From assembly GCA_017546505.1 (NCBI GenBank), contig JAFYWV010000044.1, forward strand, positions 1-64,000: a stretch of 64,000 bases of DNA. Direction: 5' to 3'. Origin of the DNA: Bacteroidaceae bacterium. Its GTDB lineage: Bacteria > Bacteroidota > Bacteroidia > Bacteroidales > Bacteroidaceae. The position numbers were made by a program, and so were the translations under genes. The notes under the pieces are model-generated. The model had not been told where the DNA came from. It worked only from the letters and a program-made list of their open reading frames with translations, and searched no databases. This document shows positions 50,320 to 59,015 of the stretch, piece by piece (position 1 is the stretch's first letter; every line of letters begins with the position of its first letter).

Positions 50320-52873
50320 ACTTACTGTTTTTGCAGTAAGAGCCTATCGAGAACAGCCAAGCCACTACAATACTCACTGCCATTCCGGTAGCTCCAAAGA
50401 GCAGGAAGTTGGCATCGGTGCATTCGTTCATACAGAACACAACTGCTTCACCGGCAATAAATCCGGCAAGTGCAGCATACCCCTTGACGCGTTTCATAAA
50501 TACCGCAATGAAGAACAGACCGCCCAAACCGCTGGTGAGTAGTCCAAGCGCCTCGTTGAAGAAGTCGAGGAATGATTGTATGTCCCAAGTTGCCATAAAC
50601 AGAGCCAGCAACAGGCCCACCAAACCACTTACTACCGATGCCCAACGTGCAACGACAACAAGCTGAGTATCTGTGGTTGAGCTGCGGAAACGTTTCCAGA
50701 AGTCGATGGAAAACGCTGTGGCAACGCTGTTGATGTTGCTGGAGATGGTGCTCATTGTTGCGGCAAAGATGGCAGCAATCAGCGCTCCGGCTATGCCGGC
50801 AGGCATCTGGCTCATCATAAAGAATGGGAAGATGGCGTCGGACTGCCCCATTGTGATGTCAAGCTCGGCAGGGTGGGTCTTGTAGAATGTGTATAGTCCT
50901 GTTCCTATCATATAAAAAGCAACAGAGACAAACACGCTCATCACACCGTTTACCAAAATTCCGCGGCCTGCCGATTTTTCGTCGGGGGTGGTGAGATAAC
51001 GCTGTATGACGGTCTGGTCCGATGTGTATGAAATGAGGTTGTTTGCCAGTCCACCGAGAATGATTACCCACCACGTTGCCTGTGACCAGGAGTTGCTCCA
51101 GTCGAACAGGCGAAGTTTGTCGTTCTCCAAGGCAATGTTTATGCAACCGCTTATTCCACCTTCGGTGCCCATTGCCAAGTAGACCACTGCAAAGATTGCT
51201 CCAAAGACAAGTATAAGGCCTTGCACTACATCGCCCCAGATAACAGCCTCGACACCACCCATAGTGCAATAAACGATGGTTACCAAACCCATAAGAACAA
51301 TGCACAGGTAGATGTCGATTCCAGTTACGGCTGTGAGTGCCAATGAGGGGAGATAGAGTACGATGGCCATACGTACAATCATAAAAATGCAGAACAGCGT
51401 TGATGCCAACATTCGGGTGAATAGGTTGAAGCGCTGTTCCAATATCTCGTATGCGCTGGTGACATTGAGCTTGCGGAAGTAGGGGAGATAGTATTTGATG
51501 ACCGGTAGGCTGACAAGCAGTATCATCCACAGCATTGGGTAGTATGTCCAGTTGGTAGTGTATGCCTTTGCAGGGATGGTCATATAGGTGATGGCCGAGA
51601 GCATTGTTGCGTAAATGCTGATGCCGGCAGCCCACCAAGGGATGCGGCCGCCGCCCTTAAAGAAGTCATCGGCACTATTCTCCTTGCGCATAAAGTAGAT
51701 GCCCATAGCAAGCATTGCTACCAAGTAGAGCACAAGGACGCTCCAATTGAGCCAACCGAAACTTTTTTCGTTGCTCACCTCAATGTGTGTCACATCGGCA
51801 CTGCGGATGCCAGGCTTTAGCTCGCCTCCGCTATAACTCCAACCTTTACCTCCAATCTCGGCTGTGAGGCAAGCACCGGCACGTGCCAACAGGCTGTTGC
51901 CGGGCAATAGCCCCCAAGAGTCGGTGACAGTGTGGTAGGTGAGCACATCCTTGCGGAACTTGTACCATTCGGGTGTATGGCGCAAGTACAGGCTGTCCTG
52001 TCGGCCTTCTATGGCACTGAGAAAAATGTTGTGGTCGACACCGCCAAAGAACAGTATGTGGCTGTAACCCACAGCGCTACAGGTGCTGCCGACAATGGCT
52101 TGCAGGCACTGTGTGCGTTTGTTCTCCTCGGTATTCTCTTTCCAAGCCAATGTTGGCGAGGTGCGCTTCCACTGTGTGGGCGCAACAGTGCCCTTCTTGA
52201 GTTCGGCAATGGGTAAATATATACCGTCTGTATGTACTTTGGCCTCCAGTTCTCCCGTCTTTGGCTGGTATCCGCCAAAGATAAAGAGGGAATATCCGGT
52301 GGCCGTATTCTGTACGGTGACGCAAGGTTGCAGGCGGCATTCATCGGGTAGGGTAGCAACAGTTTTCCACTCGTTGCAGTTTTCCGCTTTCAGCTTCCCG
52401 TTTTCACCTTTCACTTTCCCGCCAGTGAATGCCAATGCATAAACATCCTTGTTGGGTATGCCGTTTGTCTCTCCTCCGGCTACATATATAATGCCATCGT
52501 AGTATGTGGCTGCAAAGTTATCCAAAGCCTTTGGTAATGATGTGATGGGAGTTGATGCTCCATCAGCGGCATTGATGAACTGGCACTCGCTGAGTGAGGA
52601 GGTTGTATTCATACCACCAATGTACACTGTGCCATCGGGTACCTGTACGCTCGCTCCGTAGGCTTTGGGGTAGTACACCTTCTTTCCGCCATCGGCGCAG
52701 GGTATGTCGGGGAAGTCGCATCCTCCGTAAGTTGATAACTCGCCATTTACCCAACCGGCATAATGGCCCGAGACGGCTCTCTCCATAGGTGTGCCGGGCG
52801 ACACAGTGACTCTGTTCTGCGCTATGCATAACAGAGCGCAGAACAGGAGTGGTATGAATAGTAATTTTTTCAT
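50318..52873 (-). CDS. Kelch mutarotase (NanM-like) fused to a sodium/solute symporter
   Basis: Protein of 851 aa. A signal peptide (LLFCALLCIAQ) leads to a periplasmic kelch beta-propeller of about 350 residues with repeats such as AAYYDGIIYVAGGET (as AATYYDGIIYVAGGE) and SLFIFGGYQP. This is the fold of the sialic acid mutarotase NanM in its permuted form. Then a sodium:solute symporter domain begins at FGWLNWSVLVLYLVAMLAMG with about 13 spans. Fusion would convert the released anomer at the mouth of the importer. It lies 15 bp after the epimerase gene in the sialic acid operon, which supports sialate as substrate. Confidence 0.87.
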   Translation of the reverse strand: MKKLLFIPLLFCALLCIAQNRVTVSPGTPMERAVSGHYAGWVNGELSTYGGCDFPDIPCADGGKKVYYPKAYGASVQVPDGTVYIGGMNTTSSLSECQFINAADGASTPITSLPKALDNFAATYYDGIIYVAGGETNGIPNKDVYALAFTGGKVKGENGKLKAENCNEWKTVATLPDECRLQPCVTVQNTATGYSLFIFGGYQPKTGELEAKVHTDGIYLPIAELKKGTVAPTQWKRTSPTLAWKENTEENKRTQCLQAIVGSTCSAVGYSHILFFGGVDHNIFLSAIEGRQDSLYLRHTPEWYKFRKDVLTYHTVTDSWGLLPGNSLLARAGACLTAEIGGKGWSYSGGELKPGIRSADVTHIEVSNEKSFGWLNWSVLVLYLVAMLAMGIYFMRKENSADDFFKGGGRIPWWAAGISIYATMLSAITYMTIPAKAYTTNWTYYPMLWMILLVSLPVIKYYLPYFRKLNVTSAYEILEQRFNLFTRMLASTLFCIFMIVRMAIVLYLPSLALTAVTGIDIYLCIVLMGLVTIVYCTMGGVEAVIWGDVVQGLILVFGAIFAVVYLAMGTEGGISGCINIALENDKLRLFDWSNSWSQATWWVIILGGLANNLISYTSDQTVIQRYLTTPDEKSAGRGILVNGVMSVFVSVAFYMIGTGLYTFYKTHPAELDITMGQSDAIFPFFMMSQMPAGIAGALIAAIFAATMSTISSNINSVATAFSIDFWKRFRSSTTDTQLVVVARWASVVSGLVGLLLALFMATWDIQSFLDFFNEALGLLTSGLGGLFFIAVFMKRVKGYAALAGFIAGEAVVFCMNECTDANFLLFGATGMAVSIVVAWLFSIGSYCKNSK

Positions 52874-52888
52874 AAAATGTGACAGATG

Positions 52889-54070
52889 TTATTTCTCGTT
52901 TGTGAGGATGTTGCACAAATCGTATGACTTTATCATCATACGTGGAATGTGGAACGGTCCTTTGAAGATATTGCCTTTGGCGGGCTGTGCCACTGTGCCG
53001 TCGCGGTGCAGATAGCCATACCACTCGCCGCATTCGGCATCGGGGAAGTGGGCGTATGTCCACTCGCTTATCTGCTTGTGCCAGATGAGATATTTGTCAT
53101 CACCTGTAGCTTCGTAGGCGTAGAGAGTGGCTATGATGGCTTCGGTTTGTGGCCACCAGAATTTCATATCCTGTGAGTAGTCCTGTGGCGGCAGGTTACG
53201 GCAGTCGCGGAAGTTGATGATGCCGCCATACTGCTTGTCCCAGCCCCATTCCCACGACCAGTCGAGGATTTGCAGAGCCTGTGCTGTGAGTTCCTTGTCC
53301 CAACCTCGGTATTTTGCCTCTTCGAGCAAGAACCACGCTGTCTCAATGCAGTGTCCCGGGTTGATGAGGCGGCCGTTGATGGTGTCGATGAACTCTCCGT
53401 TTGTGCCCACCATCTCAAGCAGGGCCTTGAATTCGGGCTTCATAAAGTCCTTGAGCGAAGCGATTGATTCATCAATCTGCTGGTCGAGTACCGGGTCGCT
53501 GATGACGTTGCGTATGCGTGAAGCTGTGTTTATTAGAATCATCACCAATGAGTGCCCCTTTGCTTGCAGTGATGGCAAGTATTTGGGTTCCATATAACCC
53601 GGTGTGGCAACAAACTTGCGTATATCCTTGAACAGGTTCAAAGCCTTTGTGGCATAGTTCATATCACCGCTGGCTTTTGCATACTCGGCCATAGCAATGG
53701 CTGCAAAGCTCTCCGAGAATACATAGCGACGTTTGCGCAACGGTGTGCCGTCTGCCATTACCTCAAAGTACATACGGCCGTCTGTATCAAAGCAGTGCGC
53801 CTCAATGAATTCAATGGTACTCTTTGCTGCCGCAAGCCATTCAGGGTTCTTCTCTATGGTGTTGTATGCAAAACTGCATACAAAGGCGAAACGCCCCTGG
53901 AACCACACCGATTTGGTGCTGTCAATGAGTGAACCGTCACGGTCTACGCAAGTGTAGACTCCGCCATTCACGCGGTCGAGTCCGTACTTGAGCCAAAAGG
54001 GCATAATATCGTTTACAAGGTCGTCGCGGTACTTCTGCGACCAACCATTAAGGTATTCAGTCCAATTCAT
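52889..54070 (-). CDS. N-acylglucosamine 2-epimerase (AGE/RnBP family)
   Basis: Cytoplasmic (alpha/alpha)6-barrel enzyme of 393 aa that interconverts N-acetylmannosamine and N-acetylglucosamine. Catalytic histidines are visible in NPGHCIETAW and FKGPFHIPR, with the active-site Arg/Tyr segment SVWFQGRFAF and GGIINFRD. In Bacteroides this type of epimerase, not the NanE of E. coli, follows the lyase. It sits between the lyase and symporter genes on one message. It would pass ManNAc from lyase to a GlcNAc kinase located elsewhere. Confidence 0.93.
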   Translation of the reverse strand: MNWTEYLNGWSQKYRDDLVNDIMPFWLKYGLDRVNGGVYTCVDRDGSLIDSTKSVWFQGRFAFVCSFAYNTIEKNPEWLAAAKSTIEFIEAHCFDTDGRMYFEVMADGTPLRKRRYVFSESFAAIAMAEYAKASGDMNYATKALNLFKDIRKFVATPGYMEPKYLPSLQAKGHSLVMILINTASRIRNVISDPVLDQQIDESIASLKDFMKPEFKALLEMVGTNGEFIDTINGRLINPGHCIETAWFLLEEAKYRGWDKELTAQALQILDWSWEWGWDKQYGGIINFRDCRNLPPQDYSQDMKFWWPQTEAIIATLYAYEATGDDKYLIWHKQISEWTYAHFPDAECGEWYGYLHRDGTVAQPAKGNIFKGPFHIPRMMIKSYDLCNILTNEK

Positions 54071-54090
54071 AGTGTCATCGTTTTATGTAG

Positions 54091-54109
54091 GGGCGGGGTA
54101 TGCCCGCCC
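54091..54109 (-). other. GC-rich intercistronic hairpin
   Basis: GGGCGGG and CCCGCCC pair around a 5-nt loop in the 49-bp gap between the lyase and epimerase genes. No T-run follows it on the minus strand, so it may stabilise or process the message rather than end it. Confidence 0.5.
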
Positions 54110-54119
54110 TTTAAGGTTA

Positions 54120-55037
54120 TTAGAATTTGTTGCAACGCTCAAAGAAATTGATGGCCTCGAGTTCCTTGCGCATAGCAACTTCCTCCTCGTCTGTCATATT
54201 CTGGAACGGGGTGCGGTTTTTGCCCAGGTCAAGGCCGATGAGCTTCATAATGCGTTTGCCACCTACGATGTTGCCACGATAGTGACAGATGACGTTGATA
54301 ACCTCTTGTGAGAAATTCTGCAACTCGCGTGCCTTCTCAAGGTCACCGGCATTCCAGGCGTCAATGATGCCGGCAAGGTTGCAGCCGTTGTAGTTGGTTG
54401 TGCCTCCGATGCCACCCTGTGCTCCGCCCATAGCAAGACAGGGGAGAATGGTCTCATCCTGGCCGTGCAGCATATCGAACTTGCCGTTCTTGTAGAGACG
54501 GCACTGGTTATATTCGTAAAGGCTCTCGAATGTGTATTTGATACCCGCGAAGTTGGGGATGCGGCCGTCTACAGCTTCAAGGAACTTTACCATTGGAAGG
54601 AAAGCGCCGTTGAATGCAGGGATGTGGTAGAAGTAGAATGGCAATTCAGGTGCTGCCGATGCAATCTCCTCGCAATACTTCACAAGTTCCTCTACACGTC
54701 CCACTTTGGGGAATGGAGGCGCCATTGCACCAATGCCGAACACGCCCATCTTCTGTGCGTGCTCTGCCATTCTTCGGCTCGACTTTACACAGGTGCTGCC
54801 TACGTGGACAATTATTTTGAACCCCTCGGGAGCTGCAGCCACCCAAGCTTCGGTGAGTTTGATGCGCTCCTCTTCAGTGAGCATATAGCCCTCGCCCGAT
54901 GAGCCGTTGATGAACACACCCTTCATACCGTTTTTCGCAAGCATCTGCGCGTATGCGGGGATTGGTTCGTAATTCACTTCGCCGTTCTCATAAAATGGAG
55001 TGAACGGTGCATCAATTAAGCCGATAATCTTTTCCAT
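54120..55037 (-). CDS. nanA: N-acetylneuraminate lyase
   Basis: Class I aldolase of 305 aa splitting N-acetylneuraminate into ManNAc and pyruvate. The pyruvate-binding loop is GSSGEGYMLTEEER, the catalytic tyrosine lies in FYFYHIP, and the Schiff-base lysine in FAGIKYTFESLYEY. The last motif and the GQDE segment separate it from dihydrodipicolinate synthase. It is the first gene of the operon with the epimerase and the symporter. A perfect palindrome at 55075-55091 precedes it. Together they show use of host mucin sialic acid. Confidence 0.93.
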   Translation of the reverse strand: MEKIIGLIDAPFTPFYENGEVNYEPIPAYAQMLAKNGMKGVFINGSSGEGYMLTEEERIKLTEAWVAAAPEGFKIIVHVGSTCVKSSRRMAEHAQKMGVFGIGAMAPPFPKVGRVEELVKYCEEIASAAPELPFYFYHIPAFNGAFLPMVKFLEAVDGRIPNFAGIKYTFESLYEYNQCRLYKNGKFDMLHGQDETILPCLAMGGAQGGIGGTTNYNGCNLAGIIDAWNAGDLEKARELQNFSQEVINVICHYRGNIVGGKRIMKLIGLDLGKNRTPFQNMTDEEEVAMRKELEAINFFERCNKF

Positions 55038-55074
55038 AAATCTATATAGTTATAAGTTAATACATTGTCGCTCG

Positions 55075-55091
55075 CGCGTATAATATACGCG
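55075..55091. promoter_or_regulatory. Operator candidate upstream of nanA
   Basis: CGCGTATA-A-TATACGCG is a perfect 8-bp palindrome with a one-base centre, 38 bp before nanA and 84 bp before the divergent trmO promoter. Its size and symmetry fit a dimeric repressor such as a LacI or GntR member. No regulator gene lies nearby. Confidence 0.5.
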
Positions 55092-55174
55092 TCTACTAAC
55101 CTACAAAAAAAAGAAAAAATATCTTAAACAGCAAATTTGCGCACCGAAATGTTAACAGATATCCGTCGCTTTAT

Positions 55175-55182
55175 TATCTTCG
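55175..55182 (+). promoter_or_regulatory. -7 element of trmO
   Basis: TATCTTCG, 18 bp before the ATG at 55201, giving a leader of about 12 nt. Confidence 0.5.
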
Positions 55183-55200
55183 CATTTAAATAAGATACTA

Positions 55201-55884
55201 ATGAACATTATACCCATAGCATATTATCATTCGCAACTGACAAGCAAGTTTGGTGTTCCGCGTCAGAGCGGACTTGTGCCTGAACTGATTGGGCGTATTG
55301 TTTTTGAAGATGGGTACGCTGATGCCGATGCGTTGCGTGGCATTGATGGGTTCGATTATTTGTGGCTCATCTGGGAGTTTTCGCTCAATGGAAAGGAGGT
55401 GGGTGAGTGGTCGCCTCTTGTGCGGCCGCCACTGCTTGGCGGCAACGAGTATGTGGGAGTGTTTGCCACACGTTCGCCGTTCCGTCCAAATGCCTTGGGG
55501 CTCTCCTCGGTGCGTCTGCTTGGCGTGGAGGAGGTGGGCAACAGGCTTGCACTTGTTGTTGCCGGTGCCGACCTTGTTGACGGTACTCCAATATATGATA
55601 TAAAGCCTTATGTGGAGTATGCCGATGTACATATCGGGGTGCGCAGTGGCTTTGTCGACGAAAAGAAGTGGAGAAAGGTTGAGGTGCGTTTCCCTGCCGA
55701 ATTGCGTGTCTTTTTCGGAAACGAAGATTTTACGGCCCTCTGCAAGGTGCTGGAGCTTGACCCTCGTCCGCAGTATCACAATGACCCGCAGAGAGTGTAT
55801 GGAATGCCGTTCGCCGGGTATGATGTAAGGTTCAGGGTATCCAATGAAGGGGTACTGGAGGTTGTTGCGGTGGAGATAATATAA
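55201..55884 (+). CDS. trmO: tRNA (N6-threonylcarbamoyladenosine-37) methyltransferase
   Basis: SAM-dependent enzyme of 227 aa (TsaA/TrmO, UPF0066) that methylates t6A37 in tRNA-Thr. The beta-barrel domain has KFGVPRQSGLVPELIGRIVF, then GFDYLWLIWEF, and the signature ATRSPFRPNALGLSSVRL, which forms the SAM site. DGTPIYDIKPYVEYAD is also conserved. The C-terminal domain (about residues 155-227, DPRPQYHNDPQRVYG) is present. Single gene with own promoter and terminator. Confidence 0.95.
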   Translation: MNIIPIAYYHSQLTSKFGVPRQSGLVPELIGRIVFEDGYADADALRGIDGFDYLWLIWEFSLNGKEVGEWSPLVRPPLLGGNEYVGVFATRSPFRPNALGLSSVRLLGVEEVGNRLALVVAGADLVDGTPIYDIKPYVEYADVHIGVRSGFVDEKKWRKVEVRFPAELRVFFGNEDFTALCKVLELDPRPQYHNDPQRVYGMPFAGYDVRFRVSNEGVLEVVAVEII

Positions 55885-55914
55885 AAAATGGCAGTCGCGA
55901 CTGCCATTTTTTAT
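55881..55914. terminator. Bidirectional terminator, perfect 34-bp palindrome
   Basis: Ungapped arms of 17 bp (55881-55897 and 55898-55914) with A/T tracts at both ends close the trmO gene and the convergent beta-barrel gene (ends 55920). The trmO stop lies in the first arm. Confidence 0.85.
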
Positions 55915-55919
55915 AAAAC

Positions 55920-56837
55920 TCAGAAACTGAACTGCAAACCTGCCGACATAGGCTTGAATGCCGGGCCAAAGTTGCTGTTGAGTACGTTGCAGGGTGAATA
56001 TTTGAAATAAAGTCCCACGAAACGGAAATTCAATTCTGCCCTGAAATCTACCGTGACAGGTGCTATGTTGATGTTTTTCTGCTTATCCTTGAACGACTCG
56101 CCGTTGAGGCTGTAACAAGTCTTGATGTTTCCTCGTGTGTTGAAACTTACCATTGGGCCAATCTTCATATTTATATGTCTGTTGAAGTCGTATCCATACA
56201 TAAATGACAGTGTTAGGCTGAGTGTCCTCAGACGTGAGTAGTCAACGTCGGCACCTTCGGGGTAGTTGATGATTGATGTGTTGTCGCCATCTTTTACCCA
56301 CCTGCTGTTGCCAATCATCTTGTAGTTGCGCCAGTCAAGGCCAAATGTAACTCCTACGTACGAGTTGCGTGTTGTCTTGTACTCAAATCCCACTATGCGG
56401 TCGAGAATATACTCAAATGAGCCGTTGGTAAAAGAGAGGTCTACCCCCTTGCCTCGCTCCGTTGCACCGATGACACCAAAACCGAATGTGGGGTCAACGA
56501 TGAAGCGTCCACGTTTCCGTGTCGTAAATGATGAACTTTTTGTGTTTACGAAAGGTATGGTGAAATCCCAATTTATGTCTTTTTCTCTGTAAACAGTTTT
56601 TGTGTCGATATTGTCGTCGTTCCGGGTGATGCAATAGGTATATTCGGCACCATCGTTCTCGCCGGTGATGTTGATGGTTGTCGTTCCGTTCTCATTCTTT
56701 AATGTGACCTTTTGAGGAGACACAAAGACTTTTGTCTCTCCGTTTTCAATAATGGAAATCTTCTTCTCATTCTCGTCCTGCGCTGTGCCAGTCAGTGAAA
56801 AGGCAAGAATAAGCGCGGTGAAAAGTGCTTTTTTCAT
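55920..56837 (-). CDS. Outer-membrane beta-barrel protein
   Basis: Exported protein of 305 aa. A signal peptide ends at SLTGTAQ. Residues 25-85 form a soluble beta domain with a repeated T/N-rich strand pattern. From about residue 105 (RFIVDPTFGFGVIGA) strands alternate as in 8- to 12-stranded porin-like barrels, and the C-terminus is GLQFSF with terminal Phe, the signal for insertion. It is the last gene of the ECF sigma operon and a plausible envelope target of that regulator. Confidence 0.75.
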   Translation of the reverse strand: MKKALFTALILAFSLTGTAQDENEKKISIIENGETKVFVSPQKVTLKNENGTTTINITGENDGAEYTYCITRNDDNIDTKTVYREKDINWDFTIPFVNTKSSSFTTRKRGRFIVDPTFGFGVIGATERGKGVDLSFTNGSFEYILDRIVGFEYKTTRNSYVGVTFGLDWRNYKMIGNSRWVKDGDNTSIINYPEGADVDYSRLRTLSLTLSFMYGYDFNRHINMKIGPMVSFNTRGNIKTCYSLNGESFKDKQKNINIAPVTVDFRAELNFRFVGLYFKYSPCNVLNSNFGPAFKPMSAGLQFSF

Positions 56838-56850
56838 ATATGTTATCTTT

Positions 56851-57429
56851 TTATTGTTTATTGCTCCAATATACGAGTGTTGTGCCTGTGTAATACATTA
56901 CAGCAAGTTTGTTGTCTGACTTGTCAAATACCGTCACGGTCAATCGGTCAACATTTTTGTTATTGTTGACTCTGTGGTCGTATTTCAGTATGATGTCTTT
57001 ATTATACATACCGATACTTTTGAACATTCTTGGATATTTCCCGCATCCCTTTTTCCAAAGGTATAGGTTCCAACCTGTTCCGAACCGTGTTTTCGGTACA
57101 ACTCTTGAGATTGCTTTACTCAGTTTCTTCCTCCCTTTGTTCGTATGGCATTTCCAAATGATGATGTTGCTGCCGTCAATATCTTCCAATGACTTTTCAA
57201 GTTCTTGCGGGCAGTTGCTGTAATTAAGCATCTTGTTTTTATTGACAAGCTCCTTTATATAGTTGATATATAGTTGTCTGGTTTCTGCATCAAGGCTTGA
57301 GAAATCAACCTGTATGATGTCGGCTCTCTTGGTCCCTTTGTCAATGACTTTGCCCAATCGCCCTCCCAATTGCGGGTAGGCTGCAGCTGCCATAATCATA
57401 AGCAGCATTGATAATATGCATCTTTTCAT
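56851..57429 (-). CDS. Secreted protein of unknown family
   Basis: Exported protein of 192 aa. MKRCILSMLLMIMAAAAYPQ is a signal peptide; Cys4 is inside the hydrophobic core and there is no lipobox. The mature part is basic with a helical middle (QLYINYIKELVNKNKM) and late strands (DRLTVTVFDKSDNKLAVMYY). I recognise no family. It abuts the next gene upstream by one base and lies in the operon of the sigma/anti-sigma pair. Confidence 0.65.
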   Translation of the reverse strand: MKRCILSMLLMIMAAAAYPQLGGRLGKVIDKGTKRADIIQVDFSSLDAETRQLYINYIKELVNKNKMLNYSNCPQELEKSLEDIDGSNIIIWKCHTNKGRKKLSKAISRVVPKTRFGTGWNLYLWKKGCGKYPRMFKSIGMYNKDIILKYDHRVNNNKNVDRLTVTVFDKSDNKLAVMYYTGTTLVYWSNKQ

Positions 57430-57866
57430 CAGCGGAACATTTTTTTTAGTTCTTCAAGTGTGGGGTAACCTTCCATATATACAATGGTGGTCTCGTCGGG
57501 TTCATCGTCGCGCAGGGAACTGTTGCGGTAGAATATGTAGCGGTATTTCTCATTTACGGGCTTGAACTGGTAGAACCCGTAGTAGAGCTTGCCGTTGATA
57601 TAACCGCACTCCTTGTCGATGGCATCCTTGCTGTCGTTCTCAACCATCTTTTCAAGTTCATCAAACATCTGTGCTTTTGTTGTTGTGACGCTCTTGAAGA
57701 GTGTGAGGTTGTATTTCTTGAGGCTCTTGCCCTCTATGATAACAGCACTGAAACCATATTTGGCTCTCTCTGTCCCTTCGAATAAAGGTGATATCCCCAT
57801 ATTCATCTGCGCATTGGCAAGGCTTGCCATAAAGCATATTGTGAGTATAAATAATAGCCGTTTCAT
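57429..57866 (-). CDS. Secreted protein of unknown family, DUF4252-like in context
   Basis: Exported protein of 145 aa with signal peptide MKRLLFILTICFMASLANAQ. The mature part mixes strands and short helices: YGFSAVIIEGKSLKKYNL, FDELEKMVENDSKDA and YRYIFYRNSS. Genes of this kind (DUF4252/DUF6108-type) often follow Bacteroidetes ECF sigma and anti-sigma genes; this name is suggested by context and not by a firm motif. One-base overlap with the downstream gene shows co-translation. Confidence 0.6.
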   Translation of the reverse strand: MKRLLFILTICFMASLANAQMNMGISPLFEGTERAKYGFSAVIIEGKSLKKYNLTLFKSVTTTKAQMFDELEKMVENDSKDAIDKECGYINGKLYYGFYQFKPVNEKYRYIFYRNSSLRDDEPDETTIVYMEGYPTLEELKKMFR

Positions 57867-57879
57867 ATACTGTCTTTTT

Positions 57880-58374
57880 TCAATAACCGATTTTGAACAT
57901 TGCTTCCATCTGCTCCTCGATGACGTTGTTGCTTGTGGTGCTCATCTTGTTCATCGTTGAGAGCATATATTTCATTACAACATCTTCGTCTGTGTACTCT
58001 TTGCCATCTATATATGCATAATATGTATCTTTGCCATCTGTATCATTCAATGTTTTATGTTGCCCGATTGATGTCCCAATGACTGCGATGGCTGTTGCAC
58101 AAGCTGCTATTGATGCCCATTGTATAGCTTTGCCAATTACAATTGGTCTGTCGTGGTTCTTTTTTCTTCCTTTTTGCGCAATGCTTCTGCCTGTGCTCAG
58201 GTAGCCTATTACTGCCTTTATTTCGTTGAATGTCGGGTGGTTGGCTGCGTCGCTTGCAAGGAAATCGGCCAAAGCCTTCTCCTCATCGTTGGTGGTCAGG
58301 GCATTGAAATATTTATCGCTGAGTGCAAGCCAATATTCCAATTCTCTTTTTTTGTTGTCATTCTTCATATCCAA
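57880..58374 (-). CDS. Putative anti-sigma factor
   Basis: Single-span membrane protein of 164 aa. The cytoplasmic N-terminal 75 residues are helical and charged (YWLALSDKYFNALTTNDEEK), followed by a span near AIQWASIAACATAIAVIGTS and a periplasmic tail of about 60 residues. This layout and the 17-bp overlap with the sigma factor gene fit an anti-sigma factor. There is no zinc motif. A FecR-type domain is absent, so it is not a TonB-linked pair. Confidence 0.7.
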   Translation of the reverse strand: MDMKNDNKKRELEYWLALSDKYFNALTTNDEEKALADFLASDAANHPTFNEIKAVIGYLSTGRSIAQKGRKKNHDRPIVIGKAIQWASIAACATAIAVIGTSIGQHKTLNDTDGKDTYYAYIDGKEYTDEDVVMKYMLSTMNKMSTTSNNVIEEQMEAMFKIGY

Positions 58375-58861
58375 CCTCCTTTCTATAACATTCTCTGATT
58401 TTGTTCCTTGCTCTTGACAGGTTCATTCTCACAGCGCTTTCTGTCATTTGCAGTTGTCGGGCAATCTCTTCTGTATCAAGGTTCTCAAATTCTTTCAATT
58501 CAATGATTTTTCTTTGTTGCTCTGTCAGTTCTTTGTCTATAATTGCTTTTACTGCGTTGTACTTCTCTTCGCGCTCCTTATATACCGTTCCGCTGTCAAT
58601 AGTGTCGTGCTCCTCGTTGAGCGGGACTGTGTGCAATGTGCGTTTCCTTGTCCTGTCAATGCATATATTGCGCACGGTTACACTGGTCAGAGCCTCGGCC
58701 TTGACTTCATCGTTTATGGTGTCGCGCCGTGGCCAAAGTTTGCAGAATGCATCCTGCAAGGCATCGGCTGCATCCTCCTCGTTGGGAAGTATCGCCATTG
58801 CCATATTCAGGAATTTCCTGCGCAACCTTGTGAATACCGTTGTCAGTGTCTTGTCGCTCAT
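58358..58861 (-). CDS. ECF-type RNA polymerase sigma factor
   Basis: Sigma-70 family protein of 167 aa. Region 2 has NEEDAADALQDAFCKLWPRR; region 4 has LTEQQRKIIELKEFENLDTE followed by EIARQLQMTESAVRMNLSRA, a clear helix-turn-helix. No region 3 is present. The start at 58861 (MSDKTLTTVFTRLRRKFLNM) is chosen because the 16 extra upstream residues are not typical. It heads the operon with anti-sigma and three exported proteins and probably controls it. No housekeeping promoter was found upstream; a GATGT/ACATC inverted repeat lies at about 58890-58910. Confidence 0.9.
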   Translation of the reverse strand: MSDKTLTTVFTRLRRKFLNMAMAILPNEEDAADALQDAFCKLWPRRDTINDEVKAEALTSVTVRNICIDRTRKRTLHTVPLNEEHDTIDSGTVYKEREEKYNAVKAIIDKELTEQQRKIIELKEFENLDTEEIARQLQMTESAVRMNLSRARNKIRECYRKEVGYEE

Positions 58862-58950
58862 TCTTAGTCTTTCTATTATGTAAACGAAAGATGTGGCTGA
58901 ATGTAACATCTTTTTTTCTTTTTTTTGACTTTTTTCCTAAAAATAGGTCG

Positions 58951-58993
58951 TTAAAAGAAAAACCCCTATCGCTGCTAAGCAGCGATAGGGGTT
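58951..58993 (-). terminator. Terminator of the PpiD-like gene
   Basis: A perfect 15-bp stem (58961-58975 with 58979-58993) is followed on the minus strand by TTTTTCTTTT. It is 23 bp past the stop at 59016. Confidence 0.85.
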
Positions 58994-59015
58994 GAACATA
59001 TGTACGGGTTGGGAA

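Noticed and set aside
54120..55037. Dihydrodipicolinate synthase
   Set aside because: The motifs GIKYTFESLYEY and YFYHIP and the operon with epimerase and symporter fit N-acetylneuraminate lyase.
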